From NCBI GenBank assembly GCA_031259505.1, contig JAIRLL010000238.1, forward strand, positions 1 to 8,250: a DNA stretch of 8,250 nt. Direction: 5' to 3'. Of this stretch, positions 6,883 to 8,250 are shown piece by piece. Within the stretch, counting starts at the first letter, position 1, and each line of letters begins with the position of its first letter. The position numbers and the translations under genes are program-made. Source of the DNA: Tannerella sp. Its GTDB lineage: Bacteria; Bacteroidota; Bacteroidia; Bacteroidales; Tannerellaceae. The notes beneath the pieces are model-generated. The model was not told the origin of the DNA, did no database searches, and saw only the letters and a list, made by a program, of their open reading frames with translations.

Positions 6883-7559
6883 TCCCCGGCTGTTGCTTTG
6901 TAACCTGTGCCGCGGACGGTTTTTATGATGCCGTTTTCGCGGTCTGCGCCCAGTTTCCGGCGCAGGGAGTTGATGAACACGTCGAGCACGCCCGTGTCGT
7001 ATTCAAAGTTGATGTTCCAGACCCGGTTGATGATTTCGTCTCTCGTGCAGATCCGTTCCCTGTTGCGTATGAGAAACTCCAGCAGGCTGAATTCGCGCCG
7101 TGTGAGCGAGATTTCCGTATCGTGGCTGAATACCTGGCGAGCGGTTTTGTTGAGCGATATGTGGCCGAGTGTGAGGATTTCGTCTTCATGCCGGTTTCTG
7201 AAATGTATTTTGATTCGTTCGACCAGTTCGTCGAACGAGAAGGGTTTTTTGATATAGTCGTTCGCTCCGGCGCGCAGCCCTTCGACGGTTTCCGTCACCG
7301 TGTCGCGGGCTGTCAGAAACAGCACGGGCGTTGCGCTGTCCAGCCGGCGGATTTCCCGGCAGACATCTGTCCCGCTCATTCCGGGCAGTATCCAGTCCAG
7401 CAGTATCAGGTCGGGTTTCGACCGGCGAAACGTTTCGACCGCCTGCAGCCCGTCCGTGGCTACCGTGATGTCGTAGCCCTCTTCTTCAAGTCCTTCCTTC
7501 AGAAATTCATATATGCCGGGTTCGTCTTCCACGACGAGGATATTCATGCGTTTGCTCAT
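6879..7559 (-). CDS. OmpR/PhoB-family response regulator
   Basis: This DNA-binding regulator is phosphorylated by the overlapping kinase. With the chosen start it has 226 residues, normal for the family. The receiver domain (about 5-118) has the acidic pair Glu11/Asp12, phospho-acceptor Asp55 (LILLDWILPG), Thr83 and Lys105 (KKPF). The winged-helix effector domain (about 128-222) has the LTRREFSLLEFL helix (152-163), TRDEIINRVW (172-181) and the recognition and wing region VFINSLRRKLG...KTVRGTGYK (194-221). I chose the ATG at 7557-7559. A TTG at 7581-7583 gives eight more residues but lies inside the -7 promoter element, so it cannot be used from that promoter. The ATG at 7545-7547 is also possible. 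No metal-efflux or transporter target gene is visible in the window, so its regulon is unknown. Confidence 0.94.
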   Translation of the reverse strand: MSKRMNILVVEDEPGIYEFLKEGLEEEGYDITVATDGLQAVETFRRSKPDLILLDWILPGMSGTDVCREIRRLDSATPVLFLTARDTVTETVEGLRAGANDYIKKPFSFDELVERIKIHFRNRHEDEILTLGHISLNKTARQVFSHDTEISLTRREFSLLEFLIRNRERICTRDEIINRVWNINFEYDTGVLDVFINSLRRKLGADRENGIIKTVRGTGYKATAGE

Positions 7560-7580
7560 TTTGACGTATGTTTTTTGATG

Positions 7581-7611
7581 CAAATATAGCGGGAATATTC
7601 AAGGATTCAAA
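7581..7611 (-). promoter_or_regulatory. Promoter of the two-component operon
   Basis: On the minus strand TTTG (7608-7611), a 19-base spacer and TATATTTG (7581-7588) match the full Bacteroidetes promoter consensus TTTG-N19-21-TAnnTTTG. This is the best promoter match in the window. The leader to the ATG at 7559 would be roughly 15-20 bases. The -33 element lies inside the short repeat array at 7597-7632. Confidence 0.72.
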
Positions 7612-7632
7612 GATTCAGGGATTCAAAATTCA
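7597..7632. repeat. Five ATTCA repeats spaced 8,8,8,7 bases
   Basis: ATTCA begins at 7597, 7605, 7613, 7621 and 7628, with partly conserved flanks (GGATTCAA, AGATTCAG, GGATTCAA). A degenerate version continues to about 7646. On the minus strand the units read TGAATCYT. The array covers the -33 element and upstream edge of the regulator's promoter. It may be regulator half-sites, a slippage-prone microsatellite, or simple AT-rich drift. Confidence 0.7.
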
Positions 7633-7707
7633 GGATTTGAGATTCGGGTTCCGGAACTTCTGACCTGACGCTCCGGCATGGTACATAATTCCGTATTTAC
7701 ATAATTT

Positions 7708-7751
7708 CAGAATTTTCAGAATTTACAAATATGTTAATTCTGGAAATTCTG
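7708..7751. repeat. 16-bp inverted repeat, strong hairpin
   Basis: CAGAATTTTCAGAATT (7708-7723) is the reverse complement of AATTCTGGAAATTCTG (7736-7751), except for one T:G position that would pair as a wobble in RNA. Three further pairs, ACA (7725-7727) with TGT (7732-7734), extend the stem inward. Each arm also contains a short direct repeat (TTCAGAAT-like, ATTCTG-like), and another ATTCTG follows at 7754-7759. No T-run follows on either strand, so it is not a standard terminator. Confidence 0.75.
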
Positions 7752-7820
7752 TTATTCTGTTAACCTGAGTTCGGTATAAGAATATGTATCTCCTGCGGAG
7801 AATTAATTCGTTGATTTTTA

Positions 7821-7883
7821 TCCGAAAATGATTCGAGGGCGTCCGAAAATCATTTTAGGGCATCTGAAAATGAAACCGGGAAG
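7821..7883. repeat. Three tandem 21-base units
   Basis: The units are 7821-7841 (begins TCCGAAAATG), 7842-7862 (begins TCCGAAAATC) and 7863-7883 (begins TCTGAAAATG). Units 1 and 2 share 17 of 21 bases; unit 3 shares about half, mainly the T-C-x-GAAAAT head. The period is exactly two helical turns, which would place sites on one DNA face. AAAATGATT (7825-7833) and AATCATTTT (7848-7856) also form a 9-bp dyad. Confidence 0.65.
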
Positions 7884-7960
7884 AGGAAAAATAATCCGCA
7901 ACAAACAAAAACTCAAATACAAACACTTTAGGGACGGGAAATAAATAAACAATCACTGTT

Positions 7961-8183
7961 CGTCATTGCGATTCCTTATATTTTTCAAATAAACAGGGGG
8001 AAAATGACATGTCCGGATTGCTTCCTGCTTCGTGCCTCACAGTCGCAAATGACGACGGATGCTGTTGTTGTCGGCAATGGCGTCCGTCGTCACTGCGAGG
8101 CACGAAGCAATCCAGTGGGCTGATAATAAGCAAATAATGAAACATGCCACTGGTAACTGCGAAGTACGAAGCATGAAGCAATG
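7961..8183. repeat. Interspersed-type repeat cluster with long inverted repeat
   Basis: The core is a dyad. The right arm at 8083-8113 ends CACGAAGCAATCC. The left arm at 8015-8059 begins GGATTGCTTC and ends GACGACGGA. The arms match in four blocks (GGATTGCTTC, GTGCCTC, CAGT, GACGACGGA), but the left arm carries two 7-base insertions. The loop is 8060-8082. A third degenerate copy (ACTGCGAAGTACGAAGC...GAAGCAAT) lies at 8156-8180, and a fragment, CGTCATTGCGA, at 7961-7971. CCAGTGG (8112-8118) and CCACTGG (8147-8153) form a further 7-bp dyad. Repeats built on GCGAGGCACGAAGCAATCC are familiar as multi-copy intergenic elements in several bacterial genomes. No transposase is present. Confidence 0.65.
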
Positions 8184-8250
8184 GTGGACTTTTACTGTTT
8201 GCTTCAACTTTGCCTGAAACTGTTATATCTTATTTATTTCGCATTCCTTA

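Larger units (their letters stand above)
7633..8250. other. Gene-free region right of the two-component operon
   Basis: Apart from the repeats listed separately, I see no gene here. Frames are short and interrupted. The only longish one, on the minus strand at 7963-8181, runs through the repeat cluster and has no family resemblance. Bases 7884-7960 are A-rich without structure, and 8184-8250 are AT-rich with no recognisable signal. A small dyad CCGGA (7651-7655) / TCCGG (7672-7676) is the only other item. No tRNA or rRNA fold was recognised. Confidence 0.6.

Noticed and set aside
7560..7583. TTG start for the response regulator at 7583
   Set aside because: The codon lies within the perfect -7 promoter element, so it would not be in the transcript.
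6849..7589. 246-codon plus-strand frame opposite the response regulator
   Set aside because: The minus-strand regulator has all receiver and winged-helix residues; the opposite frame is Phe/Val-rich shadow sequence.
7963..8181. 72-codon minus-strand frame near the right edge
   Set aside because: It runs through the inverted-repeat cluster, so the peptide is a translation of repeat DNA, and no start signal or family match is seen.
7597..8183. CRISPR array
   Set aside because: The repeats are short, imperfect, of mixed types and have no regular unique spacers; no cas genes are present.

Overview
The window looks like ordinary chromosome from an anaerobic member of the Bacteroidales (Bacteroidetes). 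Four things point there. Upstream regions carry the Bacteroidetes promoter -7 motif TAnnTTTG. Shine-Dalgarno sequences are absent and start codons sit in A-rich leaders. The order bamD - rpoZ (omega) - DUF4293 is typical of the order. The encoded proteins resemble Bacteroides/Parabacteroides/Tannerella types. Genus cannot be fixed from this sequence.

Layout. Bases 1-277 hold no supported gene; they carry a candidate promoter and an intrinsic-terminator-like hairpin that points leftward. Bases 278-1417 (+) encode a 379-residue protein with two Rid/YjgF-like units, whose architecture and C-terminal motif suggest a relative of FkbO/Hyg5-type chorismatases. Everything else coding is on the minus strand. 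Reading leftward from about 7590, there is a two-component operon (OmpR/PhoB-type regulator, then histidine kinase, overlapping by 4 bases). Next come a phenylacetate-CoA ligase (paaK) and a tandem-ACT protein. Last is an envelope/housekeeping cluster: bamD, rpoZ, a DUF4293 membrane protein and mtgA. The rightward Rid-like gene and mtgA converge on a 68-base gap with no strong terminator.

How the genes work together. paaK and the ACT protein probably form a pair that activates aryl-acetic acids from aromatic amino acid fermentation, with ACT as amino-acid sensor; their usual iorA/iorB partners are not adjacent. The bamD cluster combines outer-membrane protein assembly, an RNA polymerase subunit and peptidoglycan synthesis. 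The kinase has almost no periplasmic domain, and no target gene for it lies in the window.

Bases about 7590-8250 contain no supported gene but several repeat structures: five 8-base-spaced ATTCA repeats overlapping the regulator's promoter, a 16-bp inverted repeat, a 21-base tandem repeat, and a long imperfect inverted repeat with further degenerate copies that resembles an interspersed non-coding element. I found no convincing new multi-gene system. The best leads are the chorismatase-like protein, possible antisense read-through onto its gene, and the repeat-loaded promoter region of the two-component operon.
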